Source of the DNA: DTBU01 sp964568845
GTDB taxonomy: Archaea; Thermoproteota; CALKCG01; B24
Length of the DNA stretch: 64,000 nt
Direction of reading: 5' to 3'
Assembly (NCBI GenBank): GCA_964568845.1
Contig: CAZMSC010000002.1
Location: 1 to 64,000, forward strand
Shown here: in pieces, positions 17,972 to 27,251 of the stretch
How positions within the stretch are numbered: position 1 is the first letter of the stretch
Layout of the letters: each line of letters starts with the position of its first letter
Program-made: the position numbers and the translations under genes
The notes under the pieces: generated by a model
Database searches by the model: none
What the model saw: the letters and a program-made list of their open reading frames with translations, nothing else
Told to the model about the DNA's origin: nothing

Positions 17972-19186
17972 TCATAAGCCTGTTAAAGCCCATTGAATAG
18001 CACTCCTCAAATATTTTTCTATACTTATTGGTAGCTCTGATAATCCAGATTCTAGGAATCCCCCAACGATTAAAGACACAGCCTCCTCTCTAGTAAATCC
18101 TCTAGTTTGCAAGTAGAATATTTCTTCCTCCGATATTCTGCCTATGGCGGCTTCATGTGTAAGCTCAACGTTTTTAGCTTTAGCCTTCAACTCTGGAATG
18201 GCTACTATTGAAGCGTTATCTGAGACTACTATGCCGTTACATTCTGTATGTCCTTTAACGTCGTCAACTAAAGCATCTATTCTACTTCTAGTTATGGTTT
18301 CGGAAGACCCTCCTCCAACAATCCTGGATACTATTCTACAGTTTGACCCTTTAAACTCTAAGCTAACACTTGAACCTACGTCTATCTTCGAGTCTTCAGA
18401 TCCCAAAACTATGGATGTGGATACAGCCGAAGCTCTCTCTCCGATCAATCTAATGGATGGGTACGTCTGTATGGATGTTGCAGGTTTAAGAACTACGTAA
18501 TTACTTATGAAACGTCCCCCCTCATCTACTAAAACCGCCGTCCTAGGTCTAACGTGTGAAGCTTTACTCCAGCTATGTATCATGGTAAATGTAACCGTTG
18601 CGTTTCTTCCCACGTAAAACTCTGAAATTCCAACGTGAAGTCCGAAGCTTTCAGGAGCGGTTGTACAACCAGTTAATATGTGTAAATTCGAATTCTCTCT
18701 AGCAATCACTATGTTGTGGGGGGTTTGAAGACTTTTAGGGCTTCTAATCAGCAGACAGGCTTGAACTGGCTTATCGGATTTAAACCCTTTATCAGCGATT
18801 ACTACATAGCCGCTTTCCTCATAGAGGGCCGCTAAGGCTGTAAACTTATCTACATCCACCGGGATAAGTCTCCAGTAAAAGTCTCTTAGGAAGTCTAATT
18901 GGTTAAGTGCCTCTCTAAGATTTAGAATAGTTAAGCCGCTTCCAAGGCTTTGACTATAGACAGCCGTCTGATCGATTTGAACGTAGCTTCCTGGAATATT
19001 CTTCTCATCTACGCTTAAGCCTACAGATTCCATACTACTTCCCAGCTCATCGTTTAAAGCTTCAAGGTCCTTGCCGCTTAAATTCATATACTTAGGTACG
19101 TATTCAGATACATCCAGGTCGATACCGTAGGCAGCCTTCTTACTTAAAGCTACTTCAGCCTTCTTTCTCAACTCTCCAGTCAACAT
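17972..19186 (-). CDS. sufB: SufB/SufD-family Fe-S scaffold protein
   Basis: It is the scaffold partner of the SufC ATPase in Fe-S cluster assembly. The 404-residue protein has the SufBD beta-helix region; GGGSSETITRSRIDALVDD, GHTECNGIVVS and LTHEAAIGRI match SufB/D, and the tail LQTRGFTREEAVSLIVGGF is diagnostic. Archaea with a two-gene suf set usually encode only sufC and this single SufBD. It starts 9 nt after sufC; a GGGGGAT Shine-Dalgarno lies in the end of sufC. Confidence 0.93.
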   Translation of the reverse strand: MLTGELRKKAEVALSKKAAYGIDLDVSEYVPKYMNLSGKDLEALNDELGSSMESVGLSVDEKNIPGSYVQIDQTAVYSQSLGSGLTILNLREALNQLDFLRDFYWRLIPVDVDKFTALAALYEESGYVVIADKGFKSDKPVQACLLIRSPKSLQTPHNIVIARENSNLHILTGCTTAPESFGLHVGISEFYVGRNATVTFTMIHSWSKASHVRPRTAVLVDEGGRFISNYVVLKPATSIQTYPSIRLIGERASAVSTSIVLGSEDSKIDVGSSVSLEFKGSNCRIVSRIVGGGSSETITRSRIDALVDDVKGHTECNGIVVSDNASIVAIPELKAKAKNVELTHEAAIGRISEEEIFYLQTRGFTREEAVSLIVGGFLESGLSELPISIEKYLRSAIQWALTGL

Positions 19187-19195
19187 CTTAAAAGG

Positions 19196-19951
19196 TTATC
19201 CCCCTCTAAACTTCTCATAACAGGATTTACACTTCTCAAAGCCGTCTCTGAAAACCCTCTTAATGACATCTTCACCCTTCCCATAGCAGACGATTTCACC
19301 ATTCAACATTATATATGCGCGTGACGGGTTGATGTATTTGGCTAAAGCACCGGTATGAGTTACTATAAGCATGGATCTTCTCGTACTTAAAAGGTCGTCA
19401 TCTTCGTGGAGGAACTCATCTAGAGTCTTACCTATTACAGCCAGATTTTCGACATCTACTCCGGAGTCTGGCTCATCCAGAAGAATAAGTTTAGGCTTCT
19501 GTAAAAGTGTCAGTAAGATTTCAAACCTTTTCATCTCCCCCCCGCTAAAACCTACGTAAAGCTCTCTATTCATGAATTCTTCAAGTTTAAAGTTTGAAAT
19601 AAGCTTCTTCACGTAGCTTTCATGAACGTTAAACCTTTTAGAGACTTCATCTAGAAGTCTGCTGGCTTTAAGACCCTTTATCTTGGGAGGTATCTGAAAC
19701 GATGCAGCTATGCCCATTTTAACCCTCTCCTCAGGTTTAAAAGTGGTTATGTCGAAGCCTTGTGATATTATGCTACCCTTCAAAACCTTGTAGGATGGGT
19801 TTCCAAGAACAGACTGGATGAGGGAGGTTTTACCTGAACCGTTTGGTCCGAGTAAGAATACGGTCTCACCAAACCCTATCGATAGACTTACGTTTTTTAA
19901 AACGAGTCTACCGGAAACTTCAACGTTTAAATCCTTAACTTCTAAAATCAT
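19196..19951 (-). CDS. sufC: SufC Fe-S assembly ATPase
   Basis: SufC is an ABC-type ATPase that drives SufBD. The protein has Walker A GPNGSGKTSLIQ, signature FSGGEMKRFEI, Walker B PKLILLDEPDSGVDV and the switch His in VTHTGALAKYI. ATG 19951 is chosen because a TATA box at 19988-19982 implies transcription from about 19960; an upstream in-frame GTG at 19975 would precede the transcript. First gene of sufCB. Confidence 0.94.
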   Translation of the reverse strand: MILEVKDLNVEVSGRLVLKNVSLSIGFGETVFLLGPNGSGKTSLIQSVLGNPSYKVLKGSIISQGFDITTFKPEERVKMGIAASFQIPPKIKGLKASRLLDEVSKRFNVHESYVKKLISNFKLEEFMNRELYVGFSGGEMKRFEILLTLLQKPKLILLDEPDSGVDVENLAVIGKTLDEFLHEDDDLLSTRRSMLIVTHTGALAKYINPSRAYIMLNGEIVCYGKGEDVIKRVFRDGFEKCKSCYEKFRGG

Positions 19952-19981
19952 AGCTTCACATCTATTGGGCGTCACCTGGCC

Positions 19982-19988
19982 TATTTAA
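19982..19988 (-). promoter_or_regulatory. TATA box of sufCB
   Basis: TTAAATA on the minus strand lies 31-37 nt before ATG 19951. The divergent aminotransferase has its own AT-rich element near 20016-20023. Confidence 0.5.
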
Positions 19989-20055
19989 CCATTACTATCT
20001 TCAGCCTGGGAGATAGTTAAATACTCCTTTAAGTAAACATTTTTTAGGTGTATGC

Positions 20056-21288
20056 ATGAGTAAGCTCGCCATTAATGGTGGAGAGCCTGTTAGGAGGAAA
20101 CCCTTTCCAAAGTGGCCCATATTTGACGAGAAGGAGTATAAAGCTTTGAAAGAGGTTCTTGAGAGTGGAGTTTGGGGTATAGGAGGGTTAATGAAGTCCA
20201 AGTTTGAAAAGGTTTTTGCAGAATATCAACATGCAAAGTACGGTGTAGCCGTTACAAACGGTACAGCTGCACTGTTAATTTCCCTCAAAGCTTGTGGGAT
20301 TGGATGTGGAGATGAAGTTATAGTACCACCCTACACCTTCATGGCTACTGTTACAGCCGTTTTAGACGTTAATGCCATACCGGTTTTTGCTGATATTGAG
20401 TCTGACACTTACACGTTAGATCCGATTAGAGTTGAAGAGCATATTTCAGAGCGGACTAAAGCCATAATACCTGTCCACATCGGTGGAAGGCCAGCTAATA
20501 TGGATGAACTAACCCGCATAGCTAGAAAATACGATCTTAGAGTAATTGAAGATGCCTGCCAAGCATGGGGATCTGAATGGCGTGGTAAAAGGGTTGGCTC
20601 TATAGGGGATTTAGGAGCGTTCAGCTTCCAATCCAGTAAAAACATAACAAGTGGTGAAGGAGGCATGATAACTACAAGCGATAGAGACCTGTATGTTAAG
20701 GCCTGGAGTCTCCATAACTGCGGTAGACTGCCTAGCGGGGAATGGTATGAGCATCATCTACCTGGTGGGAACTACAGGATGACAGAGTTTCAAGCAGCCA
20801 TACTGCTTGTACAGCTTTCTAGGTATGATGAGTACGTTAAGCTTAGGATGGATAATGCCTCCTACTTGGATAGTAAGCTTTCGAAGATCGATGGCTTAAA
20901 AACCATGAGAAGGGATGAGAGGGTTACGAGAAACGCCTACCACCTATATATTTTAAGGTATAACTCTGAAGCCTTTAACGGTTTACCTAAGGCAAGATTC
21001 GCCGAGGTTTTGAGGGCTGAAGGCATACCTTTAAGCCCAGGCTACAGTAGGCCTCTTTATAAAGAGGCCTACCTAAACTACTACGTTAAATGTCCCCTCT
21101 CATGTCCATTCTACGGTAAGAGTATAGATTATTCAAAGGTTCATCTACCTAACGCTGAGAAAGCCTGCTATGTTGAAGGGGTATGGCTTCCTCAATACGT
21201 CTTATTAGGCTCGAAAGAAGATATGGATGATATAGTGGCTGCTTTTGAAAAGGTCAGGGAAAATATTGGCGAAGTGAAATGCTTTTAA
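20056..21288 (+). CDS. DegT/DnrJ/EryC1/StrS-family aminotransferase
   Basis: This PLP-dependent aminotransferase acts on nucleotide-linked or free keto sugars. The 410-residue protein has GTAALLISLKACGIGCGDEV, VHIGGRPANMDEL, the Asp of IEDACQAWG, and the PLP Lys in FSFQSSKNITSGEGG near residue 195. The substrate is unknown; no sugar-nucleotide gene is adjacent. A Shine-Dalgarno AGGTG lies ahead of ATG 20056. Its TAA overlaps the stop of the convergent SPOUT gene within TTAA at 21285-21288. Confidence 0.93.
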   Translation: MSKLAINGGEPVRRKPFPKWPIFDEKEYKALKEVLESGVWGIGGLMKSKFEKVFAEYQHAKYGVAVTNGTAALLISLKACGIGCGDEVIVPPYTFMATVTAVLDVNAIPVFADIESDTYTLDPIRVEEHISERTKAIIPVHIGGRPANMDELTRIARKYDLRVIEDACQAWGSEWRGKRVGSIGDLGAFSFQSSKNITSGEGGMITTSDRDLYVKAWSLHNCGRLPSGEWYEHHLPGGNYRMTEFQAAILLVQLSRYDEYVKLRMDNASYLDSKLSKIDGLKTMRRDERVTRNAYHLYILRYNSEAFNGLPKARFAEVLRAEGIPLSPGYSRPLYKEAYLNYYVKCPLSCPFYGKSIDYSKVHLPNAEKACYVEGVWLPQYVLLGSKEDMDDIVAAFEKVRENIGEVKCF

Positions 21289-22157
21289 GGTGTTAGAAAA
21301 TTCAATATTGCCAGGGTTGCGTATAGGGCTTCTTCTGTTCTAACGGTTACAGAGCCCTGATGCGGAATGAAGTTTACAGCTAAATCTACGTGCTCCTTGA
21401 GATTCAACCCCTCTCTAAGTAGTATGTCCGCCAAACCCTCTCTAGGGGAGCCGAATAAGACCAAGGTGCTCGTACTGTTCCTGAGACGCGTAGCCAATTC
21501 TCCATAAACCTCGGTTATAGGCAGTCCGTATTTTGAAGTAGCGATTTTGAGAGAACCTCTATACGCGCTGAGGACGCTTCCAAGAGAACGGTTGATGTTT
21601 AAAACTCTATAACCCCAGTAGACTGAGACGTCTCTTTTAGAAGACAATTCACCAATTAGCCCATTACCTTTCTTGAAGACTCTAACTGTAACCCTTAAAC
21701 CCGGTTTAAGTCTACCAGGGATCTTAACCAGTTCATTCAACCCGACGTCTATGAAGCTTGAAGAGCCATCATGAGATACTACTAAACCCTCTCTAAATTC
21801 GCCGTCTACGATGTCTTCTACTTTTGCAACGGTTGGATGGTGTGGCGTTCTCAAAGGTGGAAGTAGCCCGGCGTATAGTAGATTTTTCCCTATGGGGAAT
21901 ATTTTAACACGTAAATATTGAGGGGTCTCCATGTAAGATAGTAGGGATGATATGAGGGACGCTTCTCTCTCTTGGTCTTTTAAACCGTATAGGTCTCTGT
22001 AGATTATAACTTCTTCGACTCTAAATACTGCTAAAGCCCTACCTATAAACCCAGCTTTAATAGTCTTATCTCTTAGGTTTTTGGTTTCGCCGAAGATCGA
22101 CGCTGGTAGGGCTACGGAAAGCTTAAACTCCCTCTTTAAAGGAGCGGTTATAGACAT
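21285..22157 (-). CDS. SPOUT-class RNA methyltransferase (COG2106/DUF171)
   Basis: This 290-residue protein belongs to the archaeal SPOUT family (COG2106, related to human SPOUT1), putative RNA uridine N3-methyltransferases. An N-terminal part is split by an OB-like insert (VKIPGRLKPGLRVTVRVF), and a C-terminal knot has VLFGSPREGLADIL and NFIPHQGSVTVRTEEAL. It lies 35 nt downstream of the DUF429 gene on the same strand. The target RNA is not known here. Confidence 0.88.
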   Translation of the reverse strand: MSITAPLKREFKLSVALPASIFGETKNLRDKTIKAGFIGRALAVFRVEEVIIYRDLYGLKDQEREASLISSLLSYMETPQYLRVKIFPIGKNLLYAGLLPPLRTPHHPTVAKVEDIVDGEFREGLVVSHDGSSSFIDVGLNELVKIPGRLKPGLRVTVRVFKKGNGLIGELSSKRDVSVYWGYRVLNINRSLGSVLSAYRGSLKIATSKYGLPITEVYGELATRLRNSTSTLVLFGSPREGLADILLREGLNLKEHVDLAVNFIPHQGSVTVRTEEALYATLAILNFLTP

Positions 22158-22192
22158 GGGTTCAAGTAAATCTAAGAGCTCTTACAACTTAA

Positions 22193-22804
22193 CTATTCTC
22201 TCAAGTTGAGCTTAAATTTTTCGGATTTAGGCATAATCATATATCCTTCAGATGGATCTCCAAGGGCTAAATATTTACCTATATGGTAGAGGTAACCTAC
22301 GTAGGCCGCAGTTGCTGCATCAAGCTCATGTATCGATGAGTTGTCTCTCAATCCCTTCAAACCTAATCTGATTAAACCGTTTTTTAACCCTTCCAGGTCG
22401 TATTTAGCTCTAGGTATTCCAAGGGCATCTTGTGCTCCGCCTGGATACACTTCAATAACTTCCAAGCCAGCAGCCTCAAGCCTCATCTTAAGAGACATCC
22501 CTCTAGATGTAAGCTTCCTCATAGGGCCTAGTGTTATCGGGAAAAATCTTATGCCACTATTTAACAGAATCCTGTCGCATACTCTTAAATGGGGCCCAGC
22601 TCGATCCTCCAGCGAAGATCGACCCTTTGGCAGAAACAACGGTGCATCTATAGCCGTTACAAAAGGCTTGTACATTAAAATGAGCTTCATGGCCTCTTCA
22701 TCCGTATATATAAGTCTAGTTTCAACTACTAGGTTATCCTGTAATATGCAGAAGCCCGTCGGTCTACTCTCAACACCAGCTAAATCTAAACCTATTACAA
22801 CCAC
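22193..22804 (-). CDS. DUF429 family predicted RNase H-fold nuclease
   Basis: This 203-residue protein has the DUF429 (COG2410) opening VIGLDLAGVESRPTG, the acidic AIDAPLFLPKG, and VCDRILLNSGIRFFPIT. The family is predicted to have an RNase H-like fold with catalytic Asp residues (D7 and D in AIDAP here). It lies between the SPOUT and proteasome genes on the same strand. Confidence 0.85.
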   Translation of the reverse strand: MVVIGLDLAGVESRPTGFCILQDNLVVETRLIYTDEEAMKLILMYKPFVTAIDAPLFLPKGRSSLEDRAGPHLRVCDRILLNSGIRFFPITLGPMRKLTSRGMSLKMRLEAAGLEVIEVYPGGAQDALGIPRAKYDLEGLKNGLIRLGLKGLRDNSSIHELDAATAAYVGYLYHIGKYLALGDPSEGYMIMPKSEKFKLNLRE

Positions 22805-22839
22805 GTCTATCTAGAAAGACAGGTTGTAAAGATAAAAGT

Positions 22840-23448
22840 TTAGGATTTCACTGGTAGCGATTCTTCCCAAGAGTTTTCACTTGTTATAGTAAGTACATCT
22901 ATACCGTCTCCGCTTGTAGCATCTCTAGCCATCGCCGCTCGCATGCTTTTAATAACTAGGCTTCTAGCATCATCCTGCAACATACTTGGTCTATACTCAG
23001 CCTCTAAAACACCTAGAGATATCTCAGCTCCAGATCCCACAACGGCATACTCGTCTTTTATCACCGAGCCCAGCGGGTCTAAAATGTAGAGACTTGCCCC
23101 TTCTTCATCTACACCTGCGACTAAAGTCTGTGTTAAAAGTGGGAAGAGCCTCCTGTAGAATAGGATTTGAGATGTAAGTTTCGCAAGAGCCCTAACGGAG
23201 CACGGCCTCCCGGTATCCAACTCGTAAAGCTTCATATTGGCCGCTATGAGCTGAACTATGGATTGCATATCTGAAACCAATCCTGCACACGCCACACCGA
23301 TCCTATCAGACACTTTGAAAACCTTCTTAACGGCTTTGCTTAGAACGTAACGACCGTATGTGTATCGCTTTTCAGAAGCTAAGATGGTCCCATCTTTAAA
23401 CACTAAACCGACTGTTGTGGCACCGGGTATAAGTAGCTCCGTAGACAT
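22840..23448 (-). CDS. psmB: Proteasome beta-type subunit lacking catalytic Thr1
   Basis: Beta subunits form the inner rings of the 20S proteasome. ATG 23448 gives a 202-residue protein of normal length. The mature N-terminus aligns as PG-ATTVGLVFKDG: position 1, the catalytic Thr of active subunits, is Ala (codon GCC). Glu17 (ASEKR) and Lys33 (SKAVKKVFKV) are kept. Some Crenarchaeota have two beta subunits, one poorly active or inactive; this copy is probably structural and would need an active partner encoded elsewhere. An ATG at 23481 is in frame but a TATA-like TTTATTAA lies next to it, favouring 23448. Confidence 0.92.
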   Translation of the reverse strand: MSTELLIPGATTVGLVFKDGTILASEKRYTYGRYVLSKAVKKVFKVSDRIGVACAGLVSDMQSIVQLIAANMKLYELDTGRPCSVRALAKLTSQILFYRRLFPLLTQTLVAGVDEEGASLYILDPLGSVIKDEYAVVGSGAEISLGVLEAEYRPSMLQDDARSLVIKSMRAAMARDATSGDGIDVLTITSENSWEESLPVKS

Positions 23449-23946
23449 ATGATATCGTAAGTATAGAGTGAGCAAGAACATTAATAAACGTTTCAGTAGC
23501 CTGAAATAATCAGGCCCGTCTAGTATGTGTAGAAGTTCCTGGCTCCGAAATAGTGGAGACCAAGCTGGGATGACGAATAAAAATGGGGTTCACTAATCAA
23601 TGTGACAAGTTAAGGCTTCCCAGTTAAAAAGGTAGGAGGTTGTACTTAAAGAAGTGGCTCTATAAGTGGCTGAACTCATGATTGAAGCTGAGAGGTTTAA
23701 GCTTCCCGTATTCATCCAAGTGAGCTTAATGGATGTGAGGCACCACCCGGAGTGTTGCTTCGTGGCGGGGCTCTAGTACTAGAAGTGGTAAGGCGACCTT
23801 GAACGTCTATGGCTTTCATTGAAAGTTTAGAAGAATGCTTCGAAATCCTCAGATTATTGGCGATTGAAGATTGAGATGGGAAAAAAGAGTTAAATAGTGA
23901 ATGTTTTTCTCGCTTAGATCATTAACTGTTGTGGGAGGTGATTTAT
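23449..23946. other. Non-coding region with possible gene remnants
   Basis: About 500 bases hold no long frame. Short protein-like stretches occur, for example a frame with MAFIESLEECFEILRLLAIED (about 23810-23875), but none extends far and no family is recognised. No tRNA, SRP RNA or RNase P RNA signature was seen. A TATA box TTAAATA (23890-23896) near the right end serves the next gene. Confidence 0.45.
23890..23896 (+). promoter_or_regulatory. TATA box of DUF5107-TPR gene
   Basis: TTAAATA lies about 30 nt before an expected transcription start near 23920, leaving a leader that contains the Shine-Dalgarno GGAGGTGAT (23934-23942). Confidence 0.5.
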
Positions 23947-26900
23947 CTGAATTATAAGGGTGTCAAAGTTTGGAAGAGAGGCGTTATTAAACCTACTTAT
24001 AATGTGATCGAGGATTCTTTACCCTATTTTGAAAGCAAACACTATCCTTATACTAAGCTTAACATGTTCAGCTCTGAACAAATACGCATCCGATATGGTG
24101 AAGTGGTTATGGAAAACGATTTTCTCCGGTTAACCTTCATACCTGACCTTGGAGCACGCATATTCTCAGCATTCGATAAAACCTCTAAACGCCATATTTT
24201 CAACTATATAGATTTGATCAGACCGACGTTGATAGCAGCTAGGGGTGCATGGATAGCTGTTGGTTTAGAGTTTAACCTCTGTTCTTTTCCCTCTCATACA
24301 GTGGATAACTTCTCACCGGTAGATTATGCTGTAAGGGAGAATCGTGATGGAAGCGCATCAGTAATTTTAGGCAATTTAAACCTCACAAACAATATTGAGT
24401 ATAACATAATTATAACATTGAAGTCAAATTCTTCAAGGATTGAAACTGAAATAAGAACGTTTAACATAAGTTTAATCCCGGAGAGATACTATTTTTGGTC
24501 AAACGCAGCTATACCTGCAAGCTATGGTTTGAAGATATTCTATCCTGGCCGTCGGACTAATATCGGCTCTTTTCCGATAGACGAAAACGGAGTTGATTTA
24601 AGCTTATATAAAAACTACGTTAGACCTACAAGCCTCTTCATGCTGGATTCTGAAGAGGACTTTTTTGCAGCATACAATTATGACCACGGTATAGGCGTAG
24701 TTCATGTTGCAGATCACAATATGGTTCCTGGAAAAAAGTTTTGGACGTGGGGGGTCTCCGAAGATGGATTGTTCTGGAAAGACCTCCTCTCAGATAGAGG
24801 GGTCCCCTATATTGAAATACAGAGTGGAAGGTTCTTAACGCAGGGGATAGTGGGTCTCGTAAATCCTTTAAGCTTTGAATCGTGGACTGAATACTGGTAT
24901 CCTATTAAAGGGCTTAATGGTTTAACGTTTGCAAATAAGAATATAGCCATAAACGTAGAGAAGATTGGAAAGGAAAAGATTAAAGTCGCAATTTCGCCAG
25001 CAGTCAAATATGAGAATGCTAAACTTGAGGTTTTAGATTTAAAGAGAGGAATGAAAGCATACGAAGAAACCATAAATCTATCTCCTGACGTTACAGTAGT
25101 TAGGGAGTTGGATGCAGAAATAGAACAACCTATGCTTAAAATAATATCTTCTAATGGGGATGAGATACTATCATGGGACTTCAGGGATTATAAAACGGGC
25201 CTTCCTGAAACTCCATCGTGGGAAGGTGAAGTAGAGGATTGGGGTTGGAAGAGTAGTGCTGAAGAACTCTGGTTGAAGGGAGTAGACTCGTTTAAGAGGG
25301 AGCACTTTGAAATAGCTAAGAGGTTTTTTCAGAGGTCGCTGGAGAAAGACTCAGATTTCTCTAAAAGCTTAACATGGCTTGGGCTAATATCATATATCTC
25401 AGGTCTCTATGCTGATGCAGAAGCCTATCTAAGGAAGGCGTTGAGGAGAAACCCCTACGATGAAGATGCGCGATACTACCTATGCCTAGCATTAATGGCT
25501 TTGGGCAGGGATTACGATGCTGAAAGGGGTCTTTGGAAGCTCTACAATTTTGCGAAGAATAGGTCTTTAGTCTTCTATCTTCTAGGAGTACTAAAAACGA
25601 GGTTAAATCTCTACGCGGAAGCTGAAGAAATGTTCAGAAAATCTATTGTGGAGAATGGATCTAACTTGAGGGCTTTTACGATGTTATCTGCTGTTTTAAG
25701 AAAACAGGGGAAGCATAGAGAGGCTTTAGAGGTTTTAGAGAAGTGTTACGAGCTCATGTCACTAGACTATCTGGTCCTTGCGGAGAGTTGCCTATTATTA
25801 TCCGACGAGATGCTTGAAAGTGCTCTGTTCGCTAGCTATCAGAAGGTTCTCGAAGCTTCAAAAGAGTACATTTTCGCTGGCTTGTTTGATGATGCCGTAA
25901 AAATACTCGAAGAGACTTTAAATCGTAGAGTTAAAAACCCGCTGATATACTATTACCTAGGTTATGCTCTTAGGAAGATGGGATGGATTGAAGAGGCTAG
26001 AAAATGCTATGAAAATGGTGAGAAAGAAGGGATTGAACGCGTTTTCCCGCACAGACTAATAGAAATTGACATATTGAAAGATGTCGTTGATGCTCTTCAA
26101 GAATGCCAAGTGGCGCACTACCTAATGGGCAATGTTCTATTCTACAGAGGTAGATGGGAGGAAGCCCTTAAAGAGTGGGAAAAAGCTCTGCAAAATGGAT
26201 TGCAAAATGCCATTCTATACCGTAATATAGGTCTTTCCTACAGCATTTTGACAAATGAATGGGCGAAAGCTATTGAAGCCTATGAAAAAGCCATCGAACT
26301 ATCTCCTAAAAGCCAGATGCTATATGTTGAGCTAGATGACATATACTCGCGAATTGGCTTATTTAGTGAAAGGATAGGTCTCTTAGAGAAGGCTCCTGCA
26401 GAAGCTAGAGGGTATGCTCTAATAGCTAGATTGTGCTCAGCGTATGTGGATGTTGGAGAGCCAGATAAAGCCTTAAATATATTGGTTAATACGTTCTTCG
26501 AGCCCTCAGAAGGATATTACGGCTTTTGGGAAATATACGTTGATACTCTCCTAGCTAAAGGTCTTAAGATGCTTAAAGAAAATGGGGCGAAGGATGCTCT
26601 ACAGTATTTCATTGAAGCAACAAAGTATCCTAAAAACCTCGGCGTAGGAGCCCCTCACCCAAATTACAGAAGTGATGTACTCCAAATGTACTATATTGGG
26701 CTCATACATGAAATCTTAGGTGACAAAGAATCCGCTGAAAAGGTGTGGAATGAAGCACTTCAAAGATATACTGATTTTGTGAGCGAGCACAAGGTCTTCC
26801 AAGCTTTAATACTCAAGAAGCTTAAGAGAGATGCTGAGGCAAAGACGTTATTGGAGAAGATAATTGCTGAAGCAAAATCTAGAGCGAAAGATATCTGTGA

Positions 26901-27102
26901 AAAAGTCGATGCGGCAGAAAGCGCTATAGCGCGTCTATCCTCATATGACAAGGCTCTCGCGTATATACATTATGTAATTGGTATTGCATTGATCGTGTAT
27001 GGCGATATAACTGATGGACTAGCAGAGATCGATAAGGCTTTAAAGATAACCAGTGCTGTTAGACATGCACGCTGGGTTAAAGAAGGTTTTCTCACATTTT
27101 AG
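23947..27102 (+). CDS. DUF5107 domain protein with C-terminal TPR repeats, probable CTG start
   Basis: The long (about 1051-residue) protein has an N-terminal DUF5107 domain (beta-sandwich, galactose-mutarotase-like; ARIFSAFDKTSKRHIFNY) to about residue 400 and then TPR repeats from about 440 to 900, such as AEAYLRKALRRNPYDEDARYYL and AIEAYEKAIELSPKSQML. DUF5107 proteins are usually linked to carbohydrate recognition or processing; activity here is not known. The frame opens at TTG 23929, but the Shine-Dalgarno GGAGGTGAT (23934-23942) points to CTG 23947 (4 nt after GGTGAT), giving an N-terminus LNYKGVKVWK that fits the domain. Start needs proof. Confidence 0.82.
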   Translation: MNYKGVKVWKRGVIKPTYNVIEDSLPYFESKHYPYTKLNMFSSEQIRIRYGEVVMENDFLRLTFIPDLGARIFSAFDKTSKRHIFNYIDLIRPTLIAARGAWIAVGLEFNLCSFPSHTVDNFSPVDYAVRENRDGSASVILGNLNLTNNIEYNIIITLKSNSSRIETEIRTFNISLIPERYYFWSNAAIPASYGLKIFYPGRRTNIGSFPIDENGVDLSLYKNYVRPTSLFMLDSEEDFFAAYNYDHGIGVVHVADHNMVPGKKFWTWGVSEDGLFWKDLLSDRGVPYIEIQSGRFLTQGIVGLVNPLSFESWTEYWYPIKGLNGLTFANKNIAINVEKIGKEKIKVAISPAVKYENAKLEVLDLKRGMKAYEETINLSPDVTVVRELDAEIEQPMLKIISSNGDEILSWDFRDYKTGLPETPSWEGEVEDWGWKSSAEELWLKGVDSFKREHFEIAKRFFQRSLEKDSDFSKSLTWLGLISYISGLYADAEAYLRKALRRNPYDEDARYYLCLALMALGRDYDAERGLWKLYNFAKNRSLVFYLLGVLKTRLNLYAEAEEMFRKSIVENGSNLRAFTMLSAVLRKQGKHREALEVLEKCYELMSLDYLVLAESCLLLSDEMLESALFASYQKVLEASKEYIFAGLFDDAVKILEETLNRRVKNPLIYYYLGYALRKMGWIEEARKCYENGEKEGIERVFPHRLIEIDILKDVVDALQECQVAHYLMGNVLFYRGRWEEALKEWEKALQNGLQNAILYRNIGLSYSILTNEWAKAIEAYEKAIELSPKSQMLYVELDDIYSRIGLFSERIGLLEKAPAEARGYALIARLCSAYVDVGEPDKALNILVNTFFEPSEGYYGFWEIYVDTLLAKGLKMLKENGAKDALQYFIEATKYPKNLGVGAPHPNYRSDVLQMYYIGLIHEILGDKESAEKVWNEALQRYTDFVSEHKVFQALILKKLKRDAEAKTLLEKIIAEAKSRAKDICEKVDAAESAIARLSSYDKALAYIHYVIGIALIVYGDITDGLAEIDKALKITSAVRHARWVKEGFLTF

Positions 27103-27251
27103 TTCAAGTCTGTCTGAAAAATGTTTGAATTGTTCAACACCGTACCAGTACGGCTGGTTTAGGCATTGGTATGACAGAGCCGTAAAATTAGGGAAAACAA
27201 TCCAACAGACTTACAACAGTAAGTCTGCTCACAAAGTTTTAATCATCCCCC

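Noticed and set aside
23449..23946. SRP or RNase P RNA in the 500-nt gap
   Set aside because: None of the conserved sequence hallmarks of either RNA is present.
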